Shown here: positions 8,058 through 15,837 of the stretch, piece by piece
Layout: each line of letters starts with the position of its first letter
How positions within the stretch are numbered: the first letter of the stretch is position 1
IMG/VR virus record: IMGVR_UViG_3300025138_000334
Location: 1 to 24,654 of that record
Strand: one strand, 5' to 3'
Length of the DNA: 24,654 nt
From: a virus
Translations under genes and position numbers: made by a program
Notes under the pieces: generated by a model
Told to the model about the DNA's origin: nothing
The model's input: the letters and a program-made list of their open reading frames with translations, nothing else
Database searches by the model: none

Positions 8058-10271
8058 TTATTCTTTAATTAATTTAGATGTATTACCTGTGTTTTTATAC
8101 TTAGCAATACTTATGTTTAGTTTCGGTTTTTCTATTTTAGCGTTTGGCGCGTATAAATGCCTATTGTTAGCCATGATAGCTAAACCAGAGCTTATAGATG
8201 CATCATGCTTTGTTCTTTTGTTTATATCAAACTTAGCCCAGTCGTTTAGTAATTCATTAAAATAACAACTACCAAATTGACCTTCGTTGTTCATACCTAC
8301 GTGGTTTTGTATATACATTTCAATTGCAGCAGCATGAGCTTGTTTTATATCTTCACTAGAGTTTGGTATACCACCTATTTCTTTTTCTGCTACAGATAGT
8401 TTATTCCATATTTTATCTGGTCTGTTCATGCTAAAACCTCTATAACCACGCCTTCGTAAATAATACAATAGACGAGGTTTATTGTTCTCTGCAAGTAAAG
8501 GCATCCCGTAAAATACTAATGCCATTAGAACGTCTTCAAAGAATATCTCTGCAGTTTGTGGTCTAGCTAAATACTCTAAAAAAAACTGATTAGCTGGCGC
8601 ATCTTCCATACTGAACTTAGTTAAACCGTGCAAAGCACCTTTAGAACCTTTGCCATCTACTGTTCCTGATATATCATAGCTATCACAACCAAAAGCACCC
8701 ATGTGTTCGTTGCCTGGGTATCTAACACCGTTTTTTATTATAACTTTGTTTTGTATATTTGGTGGCGGTGTCCAGCTTACTTTAAACCTACCTTTAGGAT
8801 CTGGATAAAATATTACTGTTGAATCTTTAACGCCGTTAACCCACTGAAAGTTACCTATTGAAACACCTAGTGTTCTAGACATTTCTTCATTGTAATCTAT
8901 TTGCTCGTATAATTTAACTAAGTTAAATATACTGTTTTTAGTTTCATCTCTAAACGCATGTTCAGTAGTTCTTGGAAACTGTCTGTAAAATTCGTTTAGC
9001 GCATCTTGATCACCTTTTAAACCGTCAGCTTCATTTTGCCAACTGTCTACAACTCCTATATCTATTAATTCCCCATGTGGATCGAAGACTTCATGATCCG
9101 GAGTATCGAAGACTGGGCTTCCGTGCTCATCAATAAATCCTTCGTAGTTCCACTCCATTGGGATAAAAAGAGAATATAGCCCAGACGCTGTCTGTCCATT
9201 TCTGTTTCGCTTAGTAACGTCTGATGCATTATATAGTTTTTTAAAGTTTTCTCCACCCTTATCTAATGAATTTGATGTTGAGCCCATCATACATTTACCT
9301 ATAATTCTACTACCTAATCGTAAACATGTTTTTGTAACTCGCCAATTATTTAATATATTATCAGGTCTTTCCCACTTACCACTTTCATCATGTACTAGTA
9401 ACTTTAGTTTTTCACCGTCATAACTGTTATCACCTGTATTCTTCCAGTCTATAGTTGTATCTAATCCTTCTAGGTCTTCTAGCTTTTCGTTTGTTGTAAT
9501 TTTCTTTCTAGTGAACTTAGAAGCTGGAACTCTATATGCAAGCTCGGATTTTGGCCTATCCATACCGTCTTGAATAGGACTAAAAAAGAAAGGATAATTA
9601 ATCGATATAGGTACAACTTTGTCAGTAAACATTTTCTTAGCATCACTACCTGTTTTTGATAATATTCCAAACCTAGCATCACTTGATATTGTAGCTTGGT
9701 TGACTGTTTCAGCCGATGACATAAAAGAAAAACCAGACCGTCTATTTTTAAGGTAACACATACCATAACATCTTTTATCTGCTTTGCATGCTTCCCAAAA
9801 TATATAGAATAGTCTGTTAGCTTCTCTGAAGTCTGGCGCGCCTACATCTATTTTACTCCACTGCAGATACATATAGTGCGTACCAGTTATGTATGTTGCT
9901 TTGCCTTTGTTGTTAAACCAGAAACCTTGCTCTCTACGTTTAAACTCTTCGTCTATGTAATCAAACCAGTCAGCTTTTTTTTCTTCAGCGTAAGCTCTCC
10001 AGTCAAATATGTTTTTAAGTCTACCTAATTCTTTTGGATATTCAAACTGTTTCCACTTTTTTTCTTTGTTGCTATACACACTACGCTCTTTCGGTAATGC
10101 TATCTGAAAGTTTTGTATCTCGTATATCTCACCTATTTCACCAGTCTTAGATACAACTACAAGATCGTGTTCTTTGTTATAACCGTACTTCCACTTCTTA
10201 CCTTTGTTAAGTCTGCTTATAGTAGTTTTTTTTATAGGTTCTACTATTTGTAGTAAATTCTGTTCGTACAT
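8058..10271 (-). CDS. terL: Terminase large subunit (packaging ATPase and nuclease)
   Basis: This 737-residue protein cuts concatemeric DNA and pumps it into the head through the portal. A deviant Walker A (KNRRSGFSFMSS, about residue 174) and a Walker B (LKLLVHDESGKW, about residue 291, ending in Asp-Glu) mark the ATPase half. The sequence LNEFYRQFPRTTEHAFRDE is typical of the end of that half in large terminases. The nuclease half has an RNase H-type set of acidic residues: Asp in GAFGCDSYDISG (about 527), Glu in FFEDVLMAL (about 577) and Asp in KHDASISSG (about 690). The ATG shares one base with the stop of the preceding small gene (TAATG), so the two are translationally coupled. The portal gene follows 2 bases downstream. 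Confidence 0.93.
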   Translation of the reverse strand: MYEQNLLQIVEPIKKTTISRLNKGKKWKYGYNKEHDLVVVSKTGEIGEIYEIQNFQIALPKERSVYSNKEKKWKQFEYPKELGRLKNIFDWRAYAEEKKADWFDYIDEEFKRREQGFWFNNKGKATYITGTHYMYLQWSKIDVGAPDFREANRLFYIFWEACKADKRCYGMCYLKNRRSGFSFMSSAETVNQATISSDARFGILSKTGSDAKKMFTDKVVPISINYPFFFSPIQDGMDRPKSELAYRVPASKFTRKKITTNEKLEDLEGLDTTIDWKNTGDNSYDGEKLKLLVHDESGKWERPDNILNNWRVTKTCLRLGSRIIGKCMMGSTSNSLDKGGENFKKLYNASDVTKRNRNGQTASGLYSLFIPMEWNYEGFIDEHGSPVFDTPDHEVFDPHGELIDIGVVDSWQNEADGLKGDQDALNEFYRQFPRTTEHAFRDETKNSIFNLVKLYEQIDYNEEMSRTLGVSIGNFQWVNGVKDSTVIFYPDPKGRFKVSWTPPPNIQNKVIIKNGVRYPGNEHMGAFGCDSYDISGTVDGKGSKGALHGLTKFSMEDAPANQFFLEYLARPQTAEIFFEDVLMALVFYGMPLLAENNKPRLLYYLRRRGYRGFSMNRPDKIWNKLSVAEKEIGGIPNSSEDIKQAHAAAIEMYIQNHVGMNNEGQFGSCYFNELLNDWAKFDINKRTKHDASISSGLAIMANNRHLYAPNAKIEKPKLNISIAKYKNTGNTSKLIKE

Positions 10272-10543
10272 TACTTAGATCTACCCTCTGCAAAACCTTT
10301 AAATACTTTAACTTCGGTTTCAGTTTCTTTACCTTCAAGTATGTTCTCTTCCTCTTGTATTCTATTCAATATTTCAAACGCATCAAATATAGCTAGTTTC
10401 TTTGTCGCTGCAGCATTTTTTAATCTGTCAGCAGATATATCATCGTCAGAATCTACAATAGCTTCTTTAGCAACTTTAATCAGTTCTTCAACTGCTTTAT
10501 GCCCAGCTTGGATTATATTCTTCTTCGTCTCCTTGATATTCAT
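10271..10543 (-). CDS. Small helical protein, candidate terminase small subunit
   Basis: This 90-residue protein is predicted to be almost wholly helical (AGHKAVEELIKVAKEAIVDS, then DRLKNAAATKKLAIFDAFEI, then LNRIQEEENILEGKE). It lies directly upstream of the large terminase and overlaps its start by one base, the usual place of the small terminase that recognises DNA and tethers it to the large subunit. The N-terminus overlaps the previous gene by 47 bases. There is no other Met near the start, and the bases upstream of the ATG at 10543 are A/T-rich, so this start is a best guess. No explicit helix-turn-helix can be assigned by eye. A head scaffold helper is the main alternative. Confidence 0.6.
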   Translation of the reverse strand: MNIKETKKNIIQAGHKAVEELIKVAKEAIVDSDDDISADRLKNAAATKKLAIFDAFEILNRIQEEENILEGKETETEVKVFKGFAEGRSK

Positions 10544-11075
10544 ATTTGATTGTAATAAAATTTGATAGTAGTCTATATAGTTTCTGGCCGTCTATTATAA
10601 ACTCATATTCTGAGCTTGGCCTAAAACCTATTAAATCGCCTTTGTTAACTGTACCGTCAGTATGTTTTACAATACCAACTAAAGGCTTTTCTTTATCTAC
10701 ACTGTATTTGTCTGTAGATTTTACTGGTGCCACAAAACAATATCCTTTTTGCGCTTGCCATTCGGTATTTTTGTATAAGAATATTTGATCTGGTTGTACT
10801 AGGTAAGTTTCTTCATCAATATAACCTCTACTATTCTTTTCTATACCGTGCTGGTTGTGCCATCTTCTAAATACATTATGGTGCACTATAACCTTATCAC
10901 CAACTTTTATATCTGTATCACCAACTGTAGGTATTGCTTTTACTATAGCTTCTCTACTAACATACTGGTGGTTGAATATATCTGTATTAACTATCAGTTC
11001 TCTACCTCCTATATCTTTTGTATTGTTGTATCTTGATTTTACTGGCGTTACAACAAAGTTGTAAACCGACTTCAT
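10497..11075 (-). CDS. Tandem GroES-fold-like protein
   Basis: This 192-residue protein appears to contain two co-chaperonin-type barrels in a row. Half 1 (residues about 5-102) has FVVTPVKSRYNNTKDIGGRE followed by LIV, like the GroES start plus mobile loop. It then has REAIVKAIP, IKVGDKVIVHHNVFR and EETYLVQPDQIFLYK, matching in order the GroES elements that read GEVLAVG, VKVGDIVIFND and EEVLIMSESDILAI. Half 2 (about 111-178) repeats the plan: YCFVAPVKST, LVGIVKHTDG, VNKGDLIGFRP and GQKLYRLLSNFITIKYE. Half 2 lacks an obvious mobile loop. Tandem barrels of this kind are known in plastid Cpn20. The ATG overlaps the upstream stop by one base. Alternatives are a structural protein with unrelated beta-barrels; the similarity is by eye and not tested. 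Confidence 0.6.
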   Translation of the reverse strand: MKSVYNFVVTPVKSRYNNTKDIGGRELIVNTDIFNHQYVSREAIVKAIPTVGDTDIKVGDKVIVHHNVFRRWHNQHGIEKNSRGYIDEETYLVQPDQIFLYKNTEWQAQKGYCFVAPVKSTDKYSVDKEKPLVGIVKHTDGTVNKGDLIGFRPSSEYEFIIDGQKLYRLLSNFITIKYEYQGDEEEYNPSWA

Positions 11076-11296
11076 TAATACTGTAAGTTATATTCTACAG
11101 ATACAGCCATATTTTTGTTAAAGTCTTTCCAAGGCAGAACATCTTTACCTTTTCTAATATACACGCTGTATTTATTTTCTTCTTCTAAGATGTCACATAT
11201 AGTATGACCACCATACACTTCTTGCCCAACGGCATAGTGCATGGCGTCATTCTTATAATCTTTACCGATACTAATCTTCCTTATTAGCTTCGACAT
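11075..11296 (-). CDS. Small conserved phage protein, unknown
   Basis: I do not recognise this 73-residue product. It is soluble, with no membrane segment, and has a beta-like pattern: MSKLIRKISIGKDYKNDAMH, then YAVGQEVYGGHTICDILEEE, then YSVYIRKGKDVLPWKDF and a terminal beta strand VSVEYNLQY. A short barrel or ubiquitin-like fold would fit. It overlaps the end of the upstream coiled-coil gene by 26 bases and its stop shares one base with the start of the tandem GroES-like gene, so it is part of a tightly coupled string leading to the terminase genes. Confidence 0.65.
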   Translation of the reverse strand: MSKLIRKISIGKDYKNDAMHYAVGQEVYGGHTICDILEEENKYSVYIRKGKDVLPWKDFNKNMAVSVEYNLQY

Positions 11297-11537
11297 CTTC
11301 TAGTTCTGTTATAGTACCGTCTTGTATATTAACATTTACTTTACCATACTCTTCTTCAAGCTCTGCTTGAAACTTTGAAAGATCTTCTCTCATTTTAGAT
11401 AGATCGTGAAGTACAATATGTTTTTGAGTTTCGATCTGCCCAACTCTAGTGGTTGCACCGTTCATTGCTCCTACAATCTCTTGTAGTGTTTTTAATTGTT
11501 CGTCAGTTACTTTTAAGTCTTCTGTTTTTTTTGCCAT
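11271..11537 (-). CDS. Small coiled-coil protein, unknown
   Basis: This 88-residue protein is helical over most of its length. From about residue 10 it carries heptad-like sequence (EQLKTLQEIVGAMNGATTRV, then GQIETQKHIVLHDLSKMRED) followed by LSKFQAELEEEYGKVNVNIQ and a short acidic tail. The hydrophobic spacing and the QIETQKH segment resemble two-helix hairpins such as prefoldin or small phage assembly factors. No catalytic residues are evident. The ATG at 11537 follows an A/T-only leader (25-base gap after the 94-residue gene). Its location near the tandem GroES-like gene makes an assembly or chaperone role conceivable, but that is inference. Confidence 0.65.
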   Translation of the reverse strand: MAKKTEDLKVTDEQLKTLQEIVGAMNGATTRVGQIETQKHIVLHDLSKMREDLSKFQAELEEEYGKVNVNIQDGTITELEDVEANKED

Positions 11538-11562
11538 TTTATTTAATTTAAGTTAATTTAAT

Positions 11563-11847
11563 TTATAGAGATAACGCCTCTATTTGCGTTTTTTGTTCAG
11601 ATGTTAATTCAGTAACAAAAGCTGGGATAGCCATTTTAATTCTTAAATGACCTTCGTTTCTACGAAGCGTATCAGCATTGTAGTTAGCAGCCACATAGTT
11701 TCCATCACTGTCAACTGTGTCTTCTAAAACTCTATCGTTTACTGCAATAGCTCTCATAGCTACTACAATATCGTAAGAGTTAAAAGCTGGAGCTACATCT
11801 GCTGCGTAGTCTCTATTATCTATTATTTCAGGAGTTTCTTCTGCCAT
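11563..11847 (-). CDS. Small acidic phage protein, unknown
   Basis: I do not recognise this 94-residue product. It has a disordered acidic start (MAEETPEIIDNRDYAADVAP), a middle containing SYDIVVAMRAIAVNDRVLED and a terminal part RIKMAIPAFVTELTSEQKTQ. It lies 55 bases downstream of the large fibre gene, so it could be a fibre chaperone or a small virion component. There is no membrane segment or metal site. A/T-only bases precede the ATG. Confidence 0.65.
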   Translation of the reverse strand: MAEETPEIIDNRDYAADVAPAFNSYDIVVAMRAIAVNDRVLEDTVDSDGNYVAANYNADTLRRNEGHLRIKMAIPAFVTELTSEQKTQIEALSL

Positions 11848-11902
11848 AATTGTTTATTTATTTGTTATTATATAATTACTTGTTTTTCAGCTGTTTTACT
11901 TT

Positions 11903-14900
11903 CTATAATCCAGTTACTTTAGCACCATAAAATCTAATTAAAAATTTACCGGCGTCATATGTTCCTGCGGTTGTACCACCATGTGTTAGATATATAAAAT
12001 CATCTTGTATTCCACCTGAAGGTACCGCTATGTCATTTTTAACAGCAAGAGTTGCTACTCCACCATTTATCAACACATGAGCTCCTTCACCTCCTTGATC
12101 TTCAGCTATTGTTCCAGATCCGTTAGCACAAAGGTTAATATCAGGATCACCTGTTGTTGGTACTTCTAAACATATCATTTCACCCCTGTATACTATACCA
12201 TTAATAGCTGTTGTTAATTTTGTTATATAAGCAGATGAAAGACCATCGTTACCAATCACATCTCCAGCATCTGAGCTAGATATTATAGATCCAGCACCTA
12301 TATCCACAAATACTGAAGTTACAATTTCACTGTTGTATTCCCCAACTGATATTGACACCGCGTCTGTAGCGTCTATACCACCACCCTCAGCAGTTCCGGT
12401 GTAAGCTCTGTTTGTCATCGCACCATGAATTAAAGCGCTTGTTGTAGTTGTATTACCAATCACTGTTTCGTTATCTGCACCTATGGCAGAAGCTGCGGCA
12501 GTAGCACCTATTATAATGTTATTATCTCCAGTTGTAATAGCATCTCCAGCTTGACTACCAATTAAAGTATTATTAGCACCTGTTGATACCGCCATACCAG
12601 CTGCATATCCTAAAGCTGTATTACTATTACTACCATCGTTATCTAGAACAGCTAAAGCACTCCAACCAATTGCAATGTTTCTCGATTCACTACCGTTTGC
12701 CGTTCCTAAAGCACCGTAACCCACAACAACGTTCCTTTCACCAGCTAACAAACCATCGCCAGCAGAGCCTCCAATCAAAGTATTTTGGACACCTGTTGTC
12801 ACTGATAAACCAGCTTGATAACCAACAGCAACATTATAAGTGCTACTGTTTGTATTCATAGCACCATTTAGAGCTTGTGTTCCAATAGCTACATTTCTTG
12901 CCGAAGTTGTAAGAGCGCTTAAAGCGCCATGACCAAGACCTACGTTATCAGAAGCTGTTGTAGCCGAGGATAAAGATGCTTTTCCTACAGCTACATTTTG
13001 ACTACCTGTATTTATAGCATCACCAGCTAAACCACCCATAATAGTGTTGTTAATACCTGTTGTTACGCTAAAACCAGCGCTATATCCTACAGCAGTATTA
13101 TGACTATCTACACCGCCAGTAAATGTAAGTGTTCCATTATTCACCACTCCTCCAGTTGTACTGACATCATCACCAGCAGCATTTCCTAATTCAAACTCTG
13201 TATCACTAGTTTTTGTTTTAACAAAAGAATTAGCTGGAATACCAGTACCTGTAACACGCATGCCAACAAGTATTGCTGTATTTGCATCGTGACCAATAGT
13301 TGGGTCATTATTATAATCACAAGTTTCATCTGTAAACTGTGACGCTTGAACAGATAAAGCTCCACTTCCTATAGCAACCGATTTTGAACCGGCGTTTGTA
13401 GCTGATAAAGATGAATACCCCATAGCTACGTTATGGCTACCAAGACTAATACCATCACCGGCCGAACCACCAATTATAACATTTCTAACACCTGTTGTTA
13501 TGTTTTGACCTGTACCGTATCCTACTCCTACATTAAAAGCATTAACGCCTGCATTTTGATTTAATAAAGAGAAAGTTCCAACAGCAACGTTATATCCATG
13601 AGCATCTTCTGCACTTAAAGCGCTTCGACCAACAGCAACATTGTAATTACCTGTGGCAATTGCATCTCCGGCAAAACCACCTATCATCACATTACCTACA
13701 CCTGAACTTAGATTACCACCAGCACTTTTTCCTACAGCCGTGTTATTATCTCCTGTTGTAATAGCATCCATAGCTCCAAAACCATAAGCCGTGTTTCCAG
13801 TTGCTGTATCATCTGTTCCAGATACATCATGTGTATACATTGAGTTGTTTGCAGCATCAGAATAAAAAGGTATGCCAGCTAATATAGCTGAACCTGTTTT
13901 TAATAGCGAAAGCTTAGCGTCTGCTAAAACAGCTGAAGTAGAACCAGAGCCTGAAACTGAATTTAATATATGTACATTACCAGTAGCATCACCAACACCA
14001 TTATCGTCTCTTTCAAAAACTAAAGCAGAGTGTCTATATGATGTATTTGCTGACTCAGCGTAACCAAAGCTTAAACCTTGATAATTAGTAGTAGAATAAG
14101 TACCACCAATATGAGTATCTATAACTGAACCTGACGAGGTTGATAAAACTTCAAATCTTCTTTGTGGAGTTGTAGTCCCTATACCAACGTTTCCTGCAGA
14201 TAATACTGATATGTTAGTAGCAGCAGCTGTAGCGGTTTGTCCATAAGAAGCTATACTTCCTTCAGCTACTACATAAGCATTTGTATCGTTATCTGAAACA
14301 CGAAGCTTTGCTCTATTTGTTCTTGATTGTATTTTTAACCCATCTTCGTTTCCACCTTCGCTGTTAAACGTAACAAGAGCAGTTTGTCCTGAACTACTAG
14401 CACCTACAACTAAATTTCCTGCAAAAGTTGCGTCGTTATTAGCAGCTAAAGTAAGAGCGGTGGCAAAAGTTCCAGAGTTTTGAGTTTGAAAAACTAAAGA
14501 ACCACTGTTATCTGCACCGTCTCTAAAACTAGCTACTGTGGCAACACTATCGCCATTGTTATGGAAAATTATTTCACCAAAGGCTCCATCAGACCCTGTC
14601 TGAACACCTAAAACGTTTATTTGATTTCCAGTAGTAATTTTCCCTGCAAAAGTTGCTGCACCATCTTGATCAATCCTCATACGTTCTATAGGCGCAGTAG
14701 TAGTTCCAGTAGAAAATACTAAAGCTGTAGAATTATTATCAGAAGCAAAAGTTTCTTCAACTTCAGCGTGTATTGAAGCACCTATTAATATAGCGTCTGT
14801 TCCACTAGCTTCGCTAGGGGCTTGAAAATCTATTCTACCTAGTATGTCTCCAATAGTAACTTCTGGATTTGCAGTAGATAAAGTTAATTGACCAGGATCA

Positions 14901-15802
14901 GAAAATGTAAGAGTTACTGTATTAACACCACTACCACCACCATTTTGACTCATTTCAAACGAGTTGTTACTACTACCGTTAAGTGAAGCAACAAAAGCTC
15001 CAGCCGGAATTCCCCCTCCTGACACATGCATACCAACTTTAATTTTAGCATTTGCGGTGTGTGTAACTGTAGCATCGTTTTGCGTAACCACACAATCTGT
15101 TTGAGTAAAAGAACGTCCTAGTATTTCTGTAGAAGTTGCAATTGTAGTTTTAAATTCACTACCATCTAAAGTTAAGTAAGGTGTTAAACCACCTGAGCCA
15201 TCATCGCAATAAAAAACCATGTCACCGTCATTAGTGTTTTGATAAAAAGCCATGCTACCAGTACTATTTATCATAGTCATGTTAGTACCATCATGATTAA
15301 TGCTCATATCACCATCAGTTCCAAATATAGTATTAACACCATCTACAAACCTCATGTCTTTGTAAGCATAAGTATTACCAACCTCACCATCTAAAGCTAA
15401 ATAAGTTGCAGCAGCATTTGTACCTGTGGATGCTTTAAATATAATATCTTTATTGTCAGCACCATTTATAATTTCTAAGTCACCAGTAGCATTTTCAATA
15501 TAAGAATTAGTACTGTTGTGGTATATACCCATATCAACGCTAGATCCAAATGTAGCTTTTATACTATCTGAAAATTGTATATCTTTTGATGCAACAGTCC
15601 AACCTAACTCACCATCTAATGTAAGATAAGCAGTCATTACTCCAGAACCGTTGTCTGCTTTTAATATTAAGTCACCGTCAACAAGAGGTGATTGAATAAC
15701 TGTAGCGTTTATTGTATCTATATATGCTGATGCCCAGTATTTACTTGCTATTCCTAAACCTCCTTCACTGTCCGCTCTTGGGACGATATTTGGTGTTGCC
15801 AT
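11903..15802 (-). CDS. Tail fibre/adhesin with YadA-head-like repeats
   Basis: This 1299-residue protein is probably a trimeric fibre for host binding. Residues about 30-215 hold repeated beta units with AYLTLDGE or similar endings (TAYLTLDGELG, ATYLALDGEVG, TPYLTLDGS). Around residues 230-300 lies a module with IKVGMHVSGGGIPAGAFV. Residues about 300-640 are mixed beta modules, including SAGNVGIGTTTPQRRFEVLS. From about 680 to 1140 there are about 22 short repeats of the type NVAVG, as in the left-handed beta-roll of YadA heads, with five GG-AGD superunits. The module with ILVGMRVTGTGIPANSF is inserted into this array (13114-13341). A distinct C-terminal domain (about 1140-1299, ending FLIRFYGAKVTGL) may be a receptor-binding tip. 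The ATG follows a 35-base A/T-only leader and the stop is TAG. Confidence 0.85.
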   Translation of the reverse strand: MATPNIVPRADSEGGLGIASKYWASAYIDTINATVIQSPLVDGDLILKADNGSGVMTAYLTLDGELGWTVASKDIQFSDSIKATFGSSVDMGIYHNSTNSYIENATGDLEIINGADNKDIIFKASTGTNAAATYLALDGEVGNTYAYKDMRFVDGVNTIFGTDGDMSINHDGTNMTMINSTGSMAFYQNTNDGDMVFYCDDGSGGLTPYLTLDGSEFKTTIATSTEILGRSFTQTDCVVTQNDATVTHTANAKIKVGMHVSGGGIPAGAFVASLNGSSNNSFEMSQNGGGSGVNTVTLTFSDPGQLTLSTANPEVTIGDILGRIDFQAPSEASGTDAILIGASIHAEVEETFASDNNSTALVFSTGTTTAPIERMRIDQDGAATFAGKITTGNQINVLGVQTGSDGAFGEIIFHNNGDSVATVASFRDGADNSGSLVFQTQNSGTFATALTLAANNDATFAGNLVVGASSSGQTALVTFNSEGGNEDGLKIQSRTNRAKLRVSDNDTNAYVVAEGSIASYGQTATAAATNISVLSAGNVGIGTTTPQRRFEVLSTSSGSVIDTHIGGTYSTTNYQGLSFGYAESANTSYRHSALVFERDDNGVGDATGNVHILNSVSGSGSTSAVLADAKLSLLKTGSAILAGIPFYSDAANNSMYTHDVSGTDDTATGNTAYGFGAMDAITTGDNNTAVGKSAGGNLSSGVGNVMIGGFAGDAIATGNYNVAVGRSALSAEDAHGYNVAVGTFSLLNQNAGVNAFNVGVGYGTGQNITTGVRNVIIGGSAGDGISLGSHNVAMGYSSLSATNAGSKSVAIGSGALSVQASQFTDETCDYNNDPTIGHDANTAILVGMRVTGTGIPANSFVKTKTSDTEFELGNAAGDDVSTTGGVVNNGTLTFTGGVDSHNTAVGYSAGFSVTTGINNTIMGGLAGDAINTGSQNVAVGKASLSSATTASDNVGLGHGALSALTTSARNVAIGTQALNGAMNTNSSTYNVAVGYQAGLSVTTGVQNTLIGGSAGDGLLAGERNVVVGYGALGTANGSESRNIAIGWSALAVLDNDGSNSNTALGYAAGMAVSTGANNTLIGSQAGDAITTGDNNIIIGATAAASAIGADNETVIGNTTTTSALIHGAMTNRAYTGTAEGGGIDATDAVSISVGEYNSEIVTSVFVDIGAGSIISSSDAGDVIGNDGLSSAYITKLTTAINGIVYRGEMICLEVPTTGDPDINLCANGSGTIAEDQGGEGAHVLINGGVATLAVKNDIAVPSGGIQDDFIYLTHGGTTAGTYDAGKFLIRFYGAKVTGL

Positions 15803-15837
15803 ATTTTAATTTTTTATTTGTATTTTTTATATTTTTT

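Noticed and set aside
12530-13740. Short periodic DNA repeats, considered as a CRISPR array
   Set aside because: The repeats are in-frame and code for YadA-like rungs; there are no constant repeats with unique spacers and no cas genes.
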